NCBI GenBank assembly: GCA_947455845.1 | Contig: CANGQE010000112.1 | Span: 1-5,029 of the forward strand | Length of the DNA stretch: 5,029 nt | Reading direction: 5' to 3' | Origin: Rickettsiales bacterium | GTDB taxonomy: Bacteria; Pseudomonadota; Alphaproteobacteria; Rickettsiales; UBA1997 | Shown here: positions 4,969 to 5,029 of the stretch, in pieces | Layout of the letters: each line of letters begins with the position of its first letter | Position numbering within the stretch: position 1 is the first letter of the stretch | The notes under the pieces: generated by a model | Seen by the model: only the letters and a program-made list of their open reading frames with translations | What the model was told of the DNA's origin: nothing | Databases searched by the model: none | Translations under genes and position numbers: made by a program

Positions 4969-5029
4969 ATGGAAAAAAACAATGTTGAAAATAATATCAA
5001 AATCTACACCAGAATTTCTCTTTTAGAGC
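4969..5029 (+). CDS. Possible start of a downstream gene, 3' partial
   Basis: An ATG opens a frame of 20 codons (MEKNNVENNIKIYTRISLLE) that reaches the right edge without a stop. The competing ATG frame at 4982 stops before the edge. The residues are plausible for the hydrophilic start of a protein but match nothing I recognise. There is no clear Shine-Dalgarno sequence, as for the other large genes here. With only 20 codons, chance openness cannot be excluded. Confidence 0.35.
   Translation, partial: MEKNNVENNIKIYTRISLLE

Overview
The window looks like a piece of chromosome from an alphaproteobacterium, probably a host-associated one of the Rickettsiales/Holosporales type. This rests on four things: a VirB10 homologue with rickettsial-style wording in its C-terminal core, a pyruvate-phosphate-dikinase regulatory protein of the alphaproteobacterial kind, a sigma-54-type response regulator that has lost its sigma-54 contact motif, and a nested GC-rich palindrome of a kind common in rickettsial genomes. 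The lineage is an inference from protein wording and composition; no marker gene is present.

Layout: four genes lie head to tail on the + strand. The left edge cuts into virB10, the inner-to-outer membrane bridge of a type IV secretion system; its reading frame is open to the edge. After one base comes a PEP synthase/PPDK regulatory kinase-phosphorylase (DUF299). A 75-base gap with a weak promoter-like pair leads to an NtrC-architecture response regulator. Its stop overlaps the start of galU (UDP-glucose pyrophosphorylase) by 14 bases. Spacing suggests two transcription units: virB10 plus the PPDK regulator, and the response regulator plus galU. No pathway obviously joins all four. PPDK control concerns the pyruvate/PEP node, galU supplies UDP-glucose for envelope sugars, and virB10 concerns secretion.

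The last 600 bases hold no long gene but much structure. Directly after galU is a 128-base palindromic element with 39-base arms (36 of 39 matching), each arm itself a hairpin, with a possible flanking direct repeat. After a stretch with two small dyads comes a compact leader-like module. It consists of a long imperfect stem-loop whose base can pair with a strong Shine-Dalgarno sequence, a 19-codon ORF behind that site, a second hairpin just after its stop, and then the possible start of another gene that runs off the right edge. This module and the degenerate AAA+ domain of the response regulator are the most unusual parts of the window.
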